This document shows positions 18,359 through 26,302 of a stretch of DNA of 26,302 nt, in pieces; position 1 is the first letter of the stretch, and each line of letters begins with the position of its first letter. This stretch comes from Chara braunii (lineage: Eukaryota > Streptophyta > Charophyceae > Charales > Characeae), in assembly GCA_003427395.1 (NCBI GenBank), contig BFEA01001034.1:139608-165909 (forward strand), written 5' to 3'. Under the pieces are notes generated by a model. It searched no databases, was not told the DNA's origin, and saw nothing but the letters and a program-made list of their open reading frames with translations. The translations under genes and the position numbers were made by a program.

Positions 18359-18856
18359 ATACTGACTTGCATCAGTTGTGACAATGAAAGGAAGAAAAGG
18401 GTCAACAATCTTTAAGACGGGATAGTGAGTCAGAACATGCTTTAACCTTTTAAACAAGGACTCACAATCTCTGTCCCACAACCAAAGTTTTTCCTTTTTC
18501 AGTAGTCTTCTCATAGGAGCAGCTATCAAGGAGAAGTTTCTGACGAACTTCCTATAGTAGCTAGCAAGTCTTAGGAAAGATCTTAATTCAGTTATAGTCT
18601 TAGGTTGTGGACAATCTCTGATTGCTGTAATCTTCTTTTCTTCAGGCCTTAGTCCTTCCTCGTTCACTCTATGCCCTAAGTACAAGACTTCAGGCTTAGC
18701 AAACTCAGACTTCTTCGGATTTAGTTTGAAGTTGCCCTCGCGCAACTTCTGCAAGACCATCTGTAGGTGTTGCTCGTGTTCTTCCAGTGTCTTACTGTAC
18801 ACTGGAATATCGTCGAGATAGACTATTATGAATTGATCGATCCATTGTCGAAACAA
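17960..18856 (-). CDS. RT C-terminal part plus RNase H of the minus element
   Basis: The open frame of 298 codons begins just before RT motif C ([13 protein letters not shown], both Asp intact). It continues through the thumb ([19 protein letters not shown]), the [16 protein letters not shown] connection, and RNase H from about residue 155, including [16 protein letters not shown] (catalytic Asp), [14 protein letters not shown] (catalytic Glu) and [13 protein letters not shown] (catalytic Asp). It closes with [11 protein letters not shown]. It is the best-preserved pol segment of the element and its active-site residues are present. The apparent start at 18856 is not a real start: RT begins upstream in other frames. 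The frame ends at the TAG shared with the duplicated unit. Confidence 0.9.
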   Translation of the reverse strand: MFRQWIDQFIIVYLDDIPVYSKTLEEHEQHLQMVLQKLREGNFKLNPKKSEFAKPEVLYLGHRVNEEGLRPEEKKITAIRDCPQPKTITELRSFLRLASYYRKFVRNFSLIAAPMRRLLKKEKLWLWDRDCESLFKRLKHVLTHYPVLKIVDPFLPFIVTTDASQYGIGVVLQQNDGKGYRPIEFMSRRFLSEKMVNSTYERELYALVDALETWKHYWLGRDFTVYSDQSTLKWIKTQPKLSDKLVRWSAFLETFDFEVKTIKGKSNMVADALSRRVDIFETILSYLDIGNELKEQIC

Positions 18857-19335
18857 GATCTTTGGAAGATCGCAGGTGCGTTGGGAAAACCGAAAGGCAT
18901 AACCACGAACTCATAGTGACCATACCTGGTTCGGAATGCCGTCTTTTTTGTGTTGATCCTCATGAGCCACCTCGATTTGGTGGTACCCTGACTTTAGATC
19001 AATCTTGCTAAAGTATATGCACCCCTGCAACTGATCCAATAGATGACAATGCACGGAAGAGGGTCCGTGCTTTTTACAGTGATGGAATTCAGCCCACGAT
19101 AATTTATACATAGACGAAGTTCACCTTCCTTTTGAGGTACGAATATAACAGGTGCACCATAAGGAGATGAGCTAGGGCGAATCCATCCCTTGCCAGCAAG
19201 TTCTTGCAACTGCTTTCGAAGTTCCTCAAGTTCCCTGGGAGACATTTGGTAAATGAAACCCTTGAGAATCTTGCTTCCGGGAATGATCTTGATTGTGTGC
19301 TTAATAGCACGCTCAGTGATTCCCGTTGGCTCAGT
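18857..19335 (-). pseudogene. RT N-terminal half of minus element, multiple frameshifts
   Basis: Frames at 19245-18994, 19111-18911 and the stretch down to 18857 together carry FIYQMSPRELEELRKQLQ, WIRPSSSPYGAPVIFVPQ, LRLCINYRGLN, motif [15 protein letters not shown] (Asp present) and, near 18890, motif [12 protein letters not shown]. At least two frameshifts, near 19050 and 18950, break the reading. Motif C is in the following frame. A further stop (TAA, about 19336) separates this from the protease-RT linker. Confidence 0.8.
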
Positions 19336-19520
19336 TTACAAGTCCTTATATTCGTCGAGAAGTTTTTCAATAGAAGGTGGATAAGATGAGGAACACTCAC
19401 TGACTCGCTTGACAAGCACCATCATCACCTCCAGATCCAACTTCTTCTTTATTACCATCGATCGGAAAGCTGGATAACTCGTACAACAGAAAGACAGAGT
19501 AGAGTGAGAGTCAGACTTAT
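19336..19520 (-). pseudogene. Protease-RT linker of minus element
   Basis: The frame from the transposon insertion point to 19336 reads through HKSDSHSTLSFC, KKKLDLEVMMVLVKR and PSIEKLLDEYKDL, the segment before RT that in related elements contains the conserved DEYKDVF-type motif. Removing the inserted transposon and one 8-bp duplicate leaves this in the same frame as the protease C-terminus at 20295 and above, so the insertion occurred when this boundary was still continuous. Confidence 0.65.
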
Positions 19521-20005
19521 GATATAACCTACGTAGCACCGTGTTCGCGTTCGAAGGCGAACGCGAACATGTTCCGCCCGAACGCGAATAAGCATCCGAA
19601 ACCCTCCGAACGCGAACATAAAAAAAAAAAAAAAAAAAAAAAGTTCAAAAAAAATTAAAAAAAAAAAATGAAATGAAAAAAAAAAAAAAAAGCAACTTTT
19701 GCGTTGGAGTAATGATCAAATTCATAGCCAATCATGAGTTAAAAATCGAAAACCGAAAAATAATTTTTTATTTTATTTTATTTTTACGGAAAAAAATTAT
19801 GTTCGCCCGANATCACCTCCAGATCCAACTTCTTCTTTATTACCATCGATCGGAAAGCTGGATAACTCGTACAACAGAAAGACAGAGTAGAGTGAGAGTC
19901 AGACTTTAATAGGCCCCTACGTAGCACCGTGTTCGTGTTCGAAGGCGAACGCGAACATGTTCCGCCCGACCCGAACTAGGCCTCCGAACCCCTCCGAACC
20001 CAAAC

Positions 20006-20037
<32 letters not shown>

Positions 20038-20202
20038 CTCAGAAAATTCTGAAAAAAAAATGTTATGTAAATAAACAATACAAGCAACTTTTGCGTTGGA
20101 GTCATGTTCAAATTCATAGCCAATCATGAGTTAAAAATCGAAAACCGAAAAATAATTTTTTATTTTATTTTATTTTTACGGAAAAAAATTATGTTCGCCC
20201 GA
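19424..20202. other. Single-N assembly junction with about 390-bp repeated ends
   Basis: Sequence 19424-19810 left of the N at 19811 is repeated at 19812-20202 right of it. Both contain the same gypsy flank, transposon end, A tracts and the ATGTTCGCCCGA terminus. The copies differ in homopolymer lengths and at the element boundary (TATGATATAAC versus TTAATAGGCCC). This is what overlapping but unmerged contig ends look like. A true tandem duplication is less likely because the repeat boundary coincides with the N. Confidence 0.8.
19521..19528. repeat. 8-bp target site duplication, left copy
   Basis: GATATAAC at 19521-19528 is repeated exactly at 20288-20295, immediately outside the inverted repeats of the nested DNA element. 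Confidence 0.85.
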
Positions 20203-20287
20203 ACATGTTCGCGAGCTGTTCGCGCGAACGCACGAACACGTTCGCGCGAACATGAAGGGGTGCGAACACGTTCGTCGTGCTACGCAG
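19529..20287. mobile_element. Nested non-autonomous DNA transposon (hAT-like MITE)
   Basis: The insert begins CTACGTAGCACCGTGTTCG and its other end, reverse-complemented, begins CTGCGTAGCAC and reaches CGTGTTCG after a 6-nt insertion, so the ends are terminal inverted repeats. Exact GATATAAC copies flank it, and an 8-bp duplication is typical of hAT and a few other superfamilies. The subterminal regions are dense in GTTCG/CGAAC palindromes and the middle is A/T homopolymers. No transposase is encoded. As assembled it is 759 bp, but about 390 bp are a repeat of the left contig end around the N at 19811, so the real element is probably near 370 bp. The superfamily is inferred from the duplication length only. 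Confidence 0.75.
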
Positions 20288-20872
20288 GATATAACTTTAC
20301 AACGCGTAATTCAGACTTTTCGTCCTTAAGTTTGACAATCTTATCTTTGAATTTAACTTCTGGGTTGGCTTCCTCATGCCAATCCATACCTAGAATTAAG
20401 TCAAAGCGTAAATTTTTCTCAATTAGGAAGGATACTTCATGTAGAATCTTCTTCCTTTCCTTAGTCATGAAATAACACTTGACAAGATTAACATATTGAG
20501 AGACGGTGATCGTGCTCTTGTCAGCCAGGATAGACGTGATAGGTCTAGGTAAATCCCTTACCTTCATTCCAGATGCAACTTACGGATTGCCTTTTCTGAG
20601 ATATAAGACCGCGTCAATCCCGGAGCTAACAGGGCACCTACTCGCGTGTGCGCAATCTCAATATCCGCGATCATTAGCTCACACTTAGACTTAGCTTTTT
20701 TAGCCCACGAACTCCGAAGTGCTATCAGTTCATCGCCGAGTTCGTCAAGGGAATTGTCCAGTGAGACAGAGCAAAGAACAGTGTCAGGGTGCTCTGGACG
20801 ATGGGCCGAAGAAGAGTCATCCTCTGCCTTAAGAGTCGAAGGGGTAGAAGGGGTAGAAGGGGTTATCGACAC
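20288..20872 (-). pseudogene. Aspartic protease region of minus element, active site lost
   Basis: A first frame (20872-20564) has an acidic Ser/Pro linker, then VGALLAPGLTRSYIS and KAIRKLHLE. This is the retropepsin active-site segment, normally LLDSGAT, with the catalytic Asp replaced by Ala and the next residue by Pro. After a one-base shift the second frame (20567-20296) continues with ITSILADKSTITVS, a strand-rich segment, and LRFDLILGMDWHEEANPEV, the conserved ILGMDWL-type protease C-terminus. The gene is interrupted at 20295 by the nested transposon. It cannot be catalytic as read. Confidence 0.75.
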
Positions 20873-21026
20873 CTAAACCTTTGTCTTCTTCTAATCCCTT
20901 CGACTCAATAGGAGTAGATGCTACTCCTACTGACCGGTCGCTTTTGGGTTACGAATAAGTGGGCACCGCTATTACGTGCCCCACGGTGCCACACTGGAGG
21001 CACTGGTGGTTGTCCATTTTGGACTG
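20873..21026 (-). pseudogene. Gag zinc knuckle and gag-pol junction of minus element
   Basis: In the minus frame covering about 21007-20960 the sequence reads HQCLQCGTVGHVIAV. This is a CX2CX4H knuckle whose fourth ligand is out of frame: a Cys codon follows if the reading shifts by one base. A frameshift in the last part of the knuckle therefore separates gag from protease. The knuckle would bind RNA. Confidence 0.55.
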
Positions 21027-22001
21027 CTATTCCCCTCTTATGATATTCATTTTTTCCCAAGGTCTCTCGAACGAGATGTACGGATGCTCGGGGAACGAGC
21101 GTGGCCTCCTCTTCTTCTTCCATTGGATCTGGCCTCCCTTGTTGGCCATCACAGCAGTGACATCACCCTTCCCAAACTCACTGTCGCCGTTACCTCCTCC
21201 TCCCTCAATCTCATCAAGAGGTAACTTCTCCACCGTATCATCATAAAAAACAACTAACATGTGGTCCTGACGCTTTTGCCGCCAAAGGACTCGCTTACCA
21301 TAACCACCAACCGGTCCCATCTTTACCACCGAAGTGTAAGCCCCTTTTACCTGTGTGGTCATCTGCTCTCGTTGGAGAGTGAGATCACGAAACTGCCGAT
21401 AGTTATACTTACCAGACTTAGCTTCTGCCACAAGATGTCCACGGATGGGCTCGGGCAGTGCACGTGAGTAGATATAGAGAACCTGGTTATCCTGAAGGTT
21501 CAGTCCAGGTACCTGCAGAAGACGATCAACCTCACGCGACAAAGCATCAACCGAAGTCCAACGTTTCTGGCCAATGGTAGTGAGTTCATCGAAAGCCTTA
21601 TTGGTCGTCGTCTTGTCAAGAAATCTTTTCTTGATCTTTTGGAGAAACTGCTTGAGGTCAAGGGTCTTAGCCCACTCGCCAATATTCTCGAATCCAGCAG
21701 CATTGGCTTCGGCCAACACCCATTCCTTGGCCACTCCTCCAAGACACGACGTAGAGAACGCGACCTGACTCTTGGGCTTAACGGGTGCTGTCCCTACGTA
21801 AGTCTGGATTTCGACAATCCACAACAACAAGATTTCTTCCTTTTTATTGCTGTCGGTAAATGGCAATTTCATTTTAACCTTTTCCTTCTTCTTTGGCTTC
21901 TTCGCTTCTTTGACCGGTTCCTCTTTCTTAGTGGGTTCCTCTTTCTTCTCAGTCGGTCTCTTAGGTTCTTTCTTAGAACCTTCGGCTTTGTCTGGCGTCA
22001 C
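21027..22001 (-). CDS. Gag core of the minus-strand Ty3/gypsy element
   Basis: This is an open frame of 324 codons. The first 45 residues are Lys/Glu/Pro repeats (EKKEEPTKKEEPVKEAKKPK), followed by a gag core starting KLPFTDSNKKEEILLLWIVE and continuing VAFSTSCLGGVAKEWVLAEA, FLQKIKKRFLDKTTTNKAFD, VDRLLQVPGLNLQDNQVLYIYSRALPEPIRGHL and YRQFRDLTLQ. The late L-Y-x-Y-S-x-A-L-P-E-P-I-R segment is characteristic of plant retrotransposon gag. The frame begins at a GTG after a TGA (22002-22004), and the same frame continues upstream to 22199, so the true start is further 5'. It would form the capsid. The knuckle follows immediately downstream in another frame. Confidence 0.8.
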   Translation of the reverse strand: MTPDKAEGSKKEPKRPTEKKEEPTKKEEPVKEAKKPKKKEKVKMKLPFTDSNKKEEILLLWIVEIQTYVGTAPVKPKSQVAFSTSCLGGVAKEWVLAEANAAGFENIGEWAKTLDLKQFLQKIKKRFLDKTTTNKAFDELTTIGQKRWTSVDALSREVDRLLQVPGLNLQDNQVLYIYSRALPEPIRGHLVAEAKSGKYNYRQFRDLTLQREQMTTQVKGAYTSVVKMGPVGGYGKRVLWRQKRQDHMLVVFYDDTVEKLPLDEIEGGGGNGDSEFGKGDVTAVMANKGGQIQWKKKRRPRSFPEHPYISFERPWEKMNIIRGE

Positions 22002-22199
22002 TCACTTCATGGCATCCTTCATTAACTTTTGTTGGGGTTCCTTCTTAACTAACTCCCCCCTGGTTGCCTCCTCTAGTTGTACCTTGTCCTTTCCATTCAC
22101 GAGTCTGATCACTACCTCTAACGAGGCAGTGTCACGGTCAATCTTCTTTTCGAGAGAAACAAGATAGATCATGATGGACTGAAGAATGGATGCGAGCAC
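22002..22199 (-). pseudogene. Gag N-terminal segment, one nonsense codon from the core
   Basis: These 65 codons are in the same frame as the gag core and separated from it by one TGA. The sequence is helical and charged (LEKKIDRDTASLEVVIRLV, EEATRGELVKKEPQQ). It joins the coiled-coil leader at 22241-22654 by a frameshift near 22220. Confidence 0.6.
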
Positions 22200-22240
22200 G
22201 CTGGCTGCTTCCTCATAATAAAATTTTTGCCTTAATTCAT

Positions 22241-22665
22241 CTAGTATTCTTTCTTCTTCTTCCTGTGCTTCTTGTATTCTTCGGAATTTCTCCTTTCTTG
22301 CCTTAGAGTGTTTTCGAGTTGTCTGACATTTTCCTCCATCACCTCGACAGACGGATGCAGTTCTACTTGCTTTTTCTTTTCTTCTGCTCTTCTCTTCTTT
22401 CTTTCCTGTTCTATCTTTTCAAATCCCTCGGCGACATACCGGTCAAGGACTATTCGTCCTTGCCTTATGAGGTCTTCGACCTTCTTACCGGTCTCTATCA
22501 ACTGAACGGCGGTTTCCGCGGCTTTCAGTTCATCTTCTGCAGCTTGCGGATTGAACTGACCATGGATCCGCTGTTCAATCTCTGAACCGGCGCCATGTAC
22601 CTCACCGAGAGAACTGACGGAGCAACCCGAGCAAAGTCTGTTTCCTTGTTTCAATTTGGCCTCGG
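22241..22665 (-). pseudogene. Gag coiled-coil leader, minus element
   Basis: This frame of about 137 codons contains a long Glu/Lys/Gln/Arg helix (VAEGFEKIEQERKKRRAEEK, VMEENVRQLENTLRQERR) predicted as a coiled coil. There is no ATG at its 5' end: the frame opens after a TAA upstream, so the original start is lost or in another frame. By position it is the N-terminal oligomerisation part of gag. Its composition resembles the orphan ORF at 805-1302. Confidence 0.5.
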
Positions 22666-23612
22666 GTCTTTAACCCCCCCCCTTCCTCATCAGCATAGAC
22701 TGTGAGAGGAATAGGAAAGAATAGAAGAGGAATGAACCGCGTCAGGATAGAGGCACGCAGGCATTTCCAAAGAGAATTCATTTTCCCACGTGTGTAGATG
22801 CCGCACAATAAATAAAATCAGAAGGCAGGAATAAACTCCACGATACACGCAACTCTTACAGCAAGAAACAAACAAGGCAAATGCAAAGAAGCAGACTCTC
22901 AATCAATTTCTAAATCTAACTTTGCTGTCTGTTTCCTATGCGATGATGTCCTACAGTTACAGGTACTGCAGCCACGGCCGGTGTGATCAAGACAACAACA
23001 CACTTGTGTGAGTACACACAGCATCCACAGAACAGGCAACAGGTAAGTAGAAAGCCAGCACAGCAATACAATCAATGGTTAGCTCCTACTGTACCATCTG
23101 CGGAGGCAATGCAATCATCAACAACAAGTGCACACTCATACTCTCAGCAGCCTGTGCGCATGCCACGTGTCACCCCTGGCATGCCAACGCAGCAGTACTG
23201 CCACGTCAGCATCAAGGACCGGAACAGTCTACAGGGAGGGATGCCACATTGCAATGCAAGTCTGCAAAACACTCAACACGGGTATGCCACTTCAAATGCA
23301 GCATCAACAGGCAACAACGACACAGGTATGTGCCACATCAGACCATGCCCTGCATTCCATCACATGACACATCAGCGGTACCAGTGCCACGTCAGCCTGT
23401 TGCCAACGAAGCTCTCGTCGGTGTAGATCTTCAATGCCGACTCGTCATCATCTTCAAGGGACAGTTACTCGCACGTGCAATACAACCATGTCTAGACTTG
23501 CGGTATGACCGCGCGCTGTAATAAACACGTTTTGTTTTGCACATGCGGCACTTCCCACTTACCTGGGTGCCACGTCAGCACCTGACAGCAGACAGCAGAT
23601 TGCGATGAAGAG
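22666..23612 (-). other. Leader of the minus-strand element; no gene
   Basis: About 950 bp lie between the primer-binding site and the first gag-like frame. It is Ala/His/Gln/Thr-biased in several frames because of a biased CA-rich composition, giving overlapping frames on the plus strand (22983-23521) that I regard as incidental. It holds three copies of TGCCACGTCAGC (23199, 23385, 23568), the same motif as in the LTR. Confidence 0.5.
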
Positions 23613-23615
23613 GTT

Positions 23616-23627
23616 GCTCCGATACCA
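23616..23627 (-). other. Primer-binding site (tRNA-Met-like), minus element
   Basis: On the minus strand TGGTATCGGAGC begins three bases after the LTR terminus TTGCA. It is identical to the primer site of the plus-strand element, and its location fixes the element's orientation and the inner LTR boundary at 23631. Confidence 0.8.
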
Positions 23628-23630
23628 AAT

Positions 23631-24813
23631 TGCAAGGAACCCAGTCTGGCAGATACTCAGAAGTCGTCAAACATCAGTAGTCCAAACATCTGCATCAAAG
23701 TCTCCAAATCGTGAAATGATAACTTAAACAGTATCTCATTACCATCAAAAGAAAGAGAGAGGAGCGGGAACACACAAAGGAGAAGATGAGAGATCACACA
23801 GTAATAATCCCTTTGGATCCCTCTCCTTCTCCGGGCTGCTCCCCTCTCCACGTTAACAATGATAATAAGTATATTCCTGATCACACACAATAGTGCCACA
23901 TGGCACTTGATCTCGTGAAGACCGTGAAGATATAACAGATTCCAGTGACGACGTCAACCTCAGGTGAGTACCCGACCTCCTTCATCCACAGATCCCGACC
24001 TTCCTCTTCCTCACAACCAGTCACCTCATGTAGACAGCGTGGACAGTGCCATGTCAGCAGTCGCGATAGGTGGCATATGCCACATGATCAATGAAGACCA
24101 GTGGCAACGCCACATCAGCATGCACTGTAAACCAGAGGCAGCACTACTTCAGCATGCAATGTAGACTAGAGGTAGCGCCACATCAGCATGCCATGAAGTC
24201 CAGAGGCAGCGCCACATCAGCATACCATGAAGACCAGAGGCAGCGCCACATCAGCATGCCATGAAGACCAGAGGCATTGCCACATTAGCATTGCCTGGCG
24301 CACAGAAGAAACGCCAGCATGCTGCCTCCACCTTACACTGTCGTCCGCGACGCCTATGCACAGCCAGCGTGTAGCAAGCGTCGCGCCAGCATGAAGCCAG
24401 CGTTTAGTCAAAGTCGAGCCAGCGTCAAAACAGCATAGCAAGACTGAATGCTTGACTCACTCGAGGCCAGCCTTAAGTAGCGATGGTCGAGGTTGTCCGG
24501 CCTCGGGTGCTTTTCCCACAGTCGTTCAGATTGACTTCCAACTGAAGGCCCAAATTGTGCAGTTGCAGACTTCTCCCTTGGACCTGATGCTGTCTGGGTA
24601 CCTGCATACAAACAAGTGTGTGTGCTTGACCAGCGGCCTGGGCTAGGTACCTTTGGACTTTGACTGTTGGGATCCGGACAGTTGACCAAAGTGAACTGCT
24701 GCACGTCCAGGCCCTGAGTCCTCGTGTGGGGTCTTTTGCCCCTGTTTCGGCCTGGGCTGAGGGCGGCCAAGTAGGGCCTCAGATGACCGTCAGCTTCCAC
24801 GAGACATATGGCA
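23631..24813 (-). repeat. 5' LTR of the minus-strand element
   Basis: This copy matches 14751-15910 and is followed directly by the primer-binding site, so it is the 5' LTR. On the minus strand it begins TGCCATAT and ends TTGCA. Just outside it a 24-bp block (GGCCAAGTAGGCCCTCAGAT on the plus strand, about 24816-24835) repeats sequence from within the LTR (about 24763-24784), an oddity at the junction with LINE sequence. TTATATCT at about 23921-23935 on the minus strand is a weak TATA candidate. Confidence 0.85.
24104..24292. repeat. 34-bp minisatellite within LTR (right)
   Basis: Unit count and phase match the left LTR (first unit at 24104, last at 24274). Units read GCAGCGCCACATCAGCATGC plus a CATGAAGACCAGAG-type tail, with scattered substitutions. 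Confidence 0.9.
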
Positions 24814-24835
24814 TGGGCCAAGTAGGCCCTCAGAT

Positions 24836-25190
24836 GATCTTCTCTTGTGGTCAAGTGGATGTCTTTGCCTGCTGTCGCTTCCACCTGGGTTAGGCCGGTT
24901 GGATTCTTTTGTTCTCTCCCTTTAGCTCTCTTTACTTTCTTGCTCGGGCGGATGTTGTCGGTTTTTGTGTACACCTTTGGCCATTGGAATGAATTCAGTG
25001 TGGTTGCCAACTGCCCCCTTGCTCGGTCCAGTCTCCGTCCGTAACGTTCTGCAAAGAAATCGGACAATTCCTGTTCCTTTTCCAGTTTTTCATACTGGTT
25101 TTGGGTTGGATTTGGCTGATGGGGTCGGCTTGATTGAAGATAAAGTTTTGCAGATTGAGGAGGTGCCTTTTGTGTGCCACTCGCACTTCA
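24836..25190 (-). pseudogene. 5' fragment of a second LINE ORF1
   Basis: On the minus strand a frame without ATG reads KLYLQSSRPHQPNPTQNQYE, then LEKEQELSDFFAERYGRRLD, LNSFQWPKVYTKTDNIRPSK and VEATAGKDIHLTTRED, where it runs into the LTR at about 24836. The part from EQELSDFF onward is the same protein as at 14510-14750. The extra upstream residues show what the left copy lost at its LTR junction. A TGA near 25190 marks the limit of the open frame. Reading through into the LTR (to 24408) is fortuitous. Confidence 0.6.
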
Positions 25191-25619
25191 AATTCGACTT
25201 CATATTCAACTTACCCTAAAAAGATCAGATTTCCGCTTTTTATCTCTTTTTCTCAAATAGAACGCCCCTTCGGATAGAACGCCCGGGCTTTATATTTGTA
25301 TGTTCCATGGGCAGAGTGCCTTGTAGAGGTAGTATACATTGGTTCGAAAGGGCAAGGAGGGGGGTATGCATGGGTTTTAAAGGGGGTTGAAAGGGGTTTT
25401 GGGAACTTTTGACTTTCAACTTCAAGGGGCATATTTCGGTTTGATTTTTTGTTTTTTATTTTTCATTTCCGAGTTTATAAGGAATTCTGTAGTGACCCTC
25501 AGCCAAAAGATGGTCACATTGCAATTCTGGACAAAGTATTTCTTTTACAAAAGTTTTGAATTTTTTTTTTTTCCTGGGCCCCCACCGAAGCTGCCACCAA
25601 TTTACTGAATATAATGTCC

Positions 25620-25651
25620 GGGCGTTGTAAACGAATATATATTCATATACA
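25620..25651. repeat. Perfect inverted repeat with palindromic loop
   Basis: GGGCGTTGTA and its exact reverse complement TACAACGCCC enclose a loop containing GAATATATATTC, itself a palindrome. Transcribed, it would form a stable hairpin. The arm core GGCGTTGT recurs just downstream (about 25653-25662). It may be the centre of a small inverted-repeat element, but no outer ends or target duplications are seen. Confidence 0.7.
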
Positions 25652-26218
25652 ACGCCCTGGCGTTGTTTTCGGGTGAAGACGGTAGCCTGTCCCACGCCAG
25701 CGTAATCATATTTACTCTGGAAACAACAATGACGATCTCCTTAAACAGAATTGAGTCCCCAACCTCAGTTGTGATGAACAACAGCTGATAAGTATCAGTT
25801 AAACTTTTCTTCCCATAAACCTTGGCCTATACCTCACATCCCTCCCTCATGCTCACTCTCTCTCGCTCTAGTAGCAATGGTTTAGCAGCACCTCCACCTA
25901 CCTAGCTATGGAATCCAGTGCCAGTGCCTCCTTGTCTCTCCCTATCCAGTGATAACGTTTGTACAATCAGCAATGCTCCAGCCTCAACACACCAGGCAAA
26001 ATGTGTCACGAATGGAGTGGAGGGCAGCTTGCCTGCCTCCCTTGGTGCGAATAGAGGGCTGAGATTGGTTCATCTGCATGACTGAGATGCAACGATGCTC
26101 AAAGGCTACTTGGACCCAACAGGCCTTGGATGCATCTGGAAAGTGTCTTATTGGCCGCCTGACCTGACGGTTGGTTGCCTTTAATTCAAAACATCTAAAT
26201 CTATATGGCATGGAAATT

Positions 26219-26225
<7 letters not shown>

Positions 26226-26271
<46 letters not shown>
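26226..26271. repeat. A46 homopolymer tract
   Basis: Forty-six consecutive A residues are followed by CGAACGACTTG. It could be the tail of a retroposed sequence on the plus strand or simple expansion. The window ends too soon to look for a flanking duplication. Confidence 0.9.
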
Positions 26272-26272
<1 letters not shown>

Positions 26273-26302
26273 GAACGACTTGTTCACACTATCAGAAATT
26301 CA

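Larger units (their letters stand above)
14751..24813 (-). mobile_element. Near-complete but degenerate Ty3/gypsy (chromovirus-like) element, minus strand
   Basis: About 10.1 kb are bounded by two LTRs (23631-24813 upstream, 14751-15910 downstream in its own orientation). The internal order is PBS, gag, knuckle, protease, RT, RNase H, integrase, chromodomain-like tail. That order with integrase last, and the tail motif, identify a Ty3/gypsy chromovirus-type element. It contains a nested DNA transposon (19529-20287), a 547-bp tandem duplication (17264-18358) and numerous stops and frameshifts. No polypurine tract is obvious next to the downstream LTR. No short target duplication flanks it. Confidence 0.85.
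25191..26302. other. Right end, no supported gene
   Basis: Frames are short and unconvincing. The tract contains two ACGCCC-type repeats at 25258-25290, a T run at about 25561-25572, a perfect inverted repeat (25620-25651) and a 46-nt A run at 26226-26271. It could include LINE 5' sequence, host sequence and another small element. Confidence 0.4.

Noticed and set aside
19529-20287. Palindromic GTTCG-rich segment as a host promoter or origin
   Set aside because: Terminal inverted repeats and an exact 8-bp flanking duplication within a retrotransposon identify it as a transposon.
22983-23521. Overlapping plus-strand frames of about 147 codons
   Set aside because: Two overlapping frames of similar length in a CA-biased leader suggest lack of stops from composition, not coding.
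24408-25067. 219-codon minus frame read as one protein
   Set aside because: Its first third is LINE ORF1 and the rest is LTR sequence; it is a fortuitous fusion at the LTR-LINE junction.
25984-26211. 75-codon minus frame near the right end
   Set aside because: No motif, no context and a length common by chance.

Overview
The window looks like a transposon-dense stretch of a plant-type nuclear genome, not a set of host genes. The recognisable coding content is Ty3/gypsy (Metaviridae-type) gag-pol, one LINE and one small inverted-repeat DNA element. Long intergenic-like tracts, homopolymer runs, broken reading frames and plant-style tRNA-Met-like primer sites point to a streptophyte. A charophyte alga such as Chara is my best guess, but it rests on general impression and cannot be verified from the sequence. 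I see no tRNA or rRNA genes, no CRISPR array, and no bacterial operon structure.

Layout. 1-2500: a frameshifted Glu/Lys-rich coiled-coil ORF (805-1302, continuing in another frame to 1775) of unknown identity, probably retroelement-related. 3030-3540 (minus): a fragment of a Ty3/gypsy integrase C-terminus with a 56-bp internal tandem duplication. 3590-11640 (plus): a decayed Ty3/gypsy element with a putative long 5' LTR ending at 6724, a primer-binding site at 6727-6738, a 1.5-kb leader, a broken gag, a CCHC-like knuckle, a protease and a reverse transcriptase (RT). It stops just after the RT, with no RNase H, integrase or 3' LTR. 11640-14750 (minus): a LINE relic with ORF1, an endonuclease and a post-RT C-terminus, but no RT domain. 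14751-24813 (minus): an almost complete but heavily mutated Ty3/gypsy element, with gene order LTR - PBS - gag - protease - RT - RNase H - integrase - chromodomain-like tail - LTR. It carries a nested small DNA transposon (19529-20287, 8-bp target duplication) and a 547-bp tandem duplication of RNase H/linker sequence. 24836-25190 (minus): the 5' part of a second LINE ORF1 of the same family. 25200-26302: no supported gene, one perfect inverted repeat and a 46-nt A tract.

How it fits together. The order of events can be partly read. A LINE was interrupted by, or recombined with, an LTR element; the LTR element was hit by an inverted-repeat transposon between protease and RT; and its RNase H region was duplicated out of frame. 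The two LTR flanks carry overlapping, about 9% diverged copies of the same 241-bp LINE segment and no short target duplication, which suggests ectopic recombination rather than simple insertion. Both single-N positions (4083, 19811) are flanked by repeats (30 bp; about 390 bp) and look like unmerged contig overlaps. I found no convincing new defence or metabolic system; the points of interest concern transposon structure and assembly.
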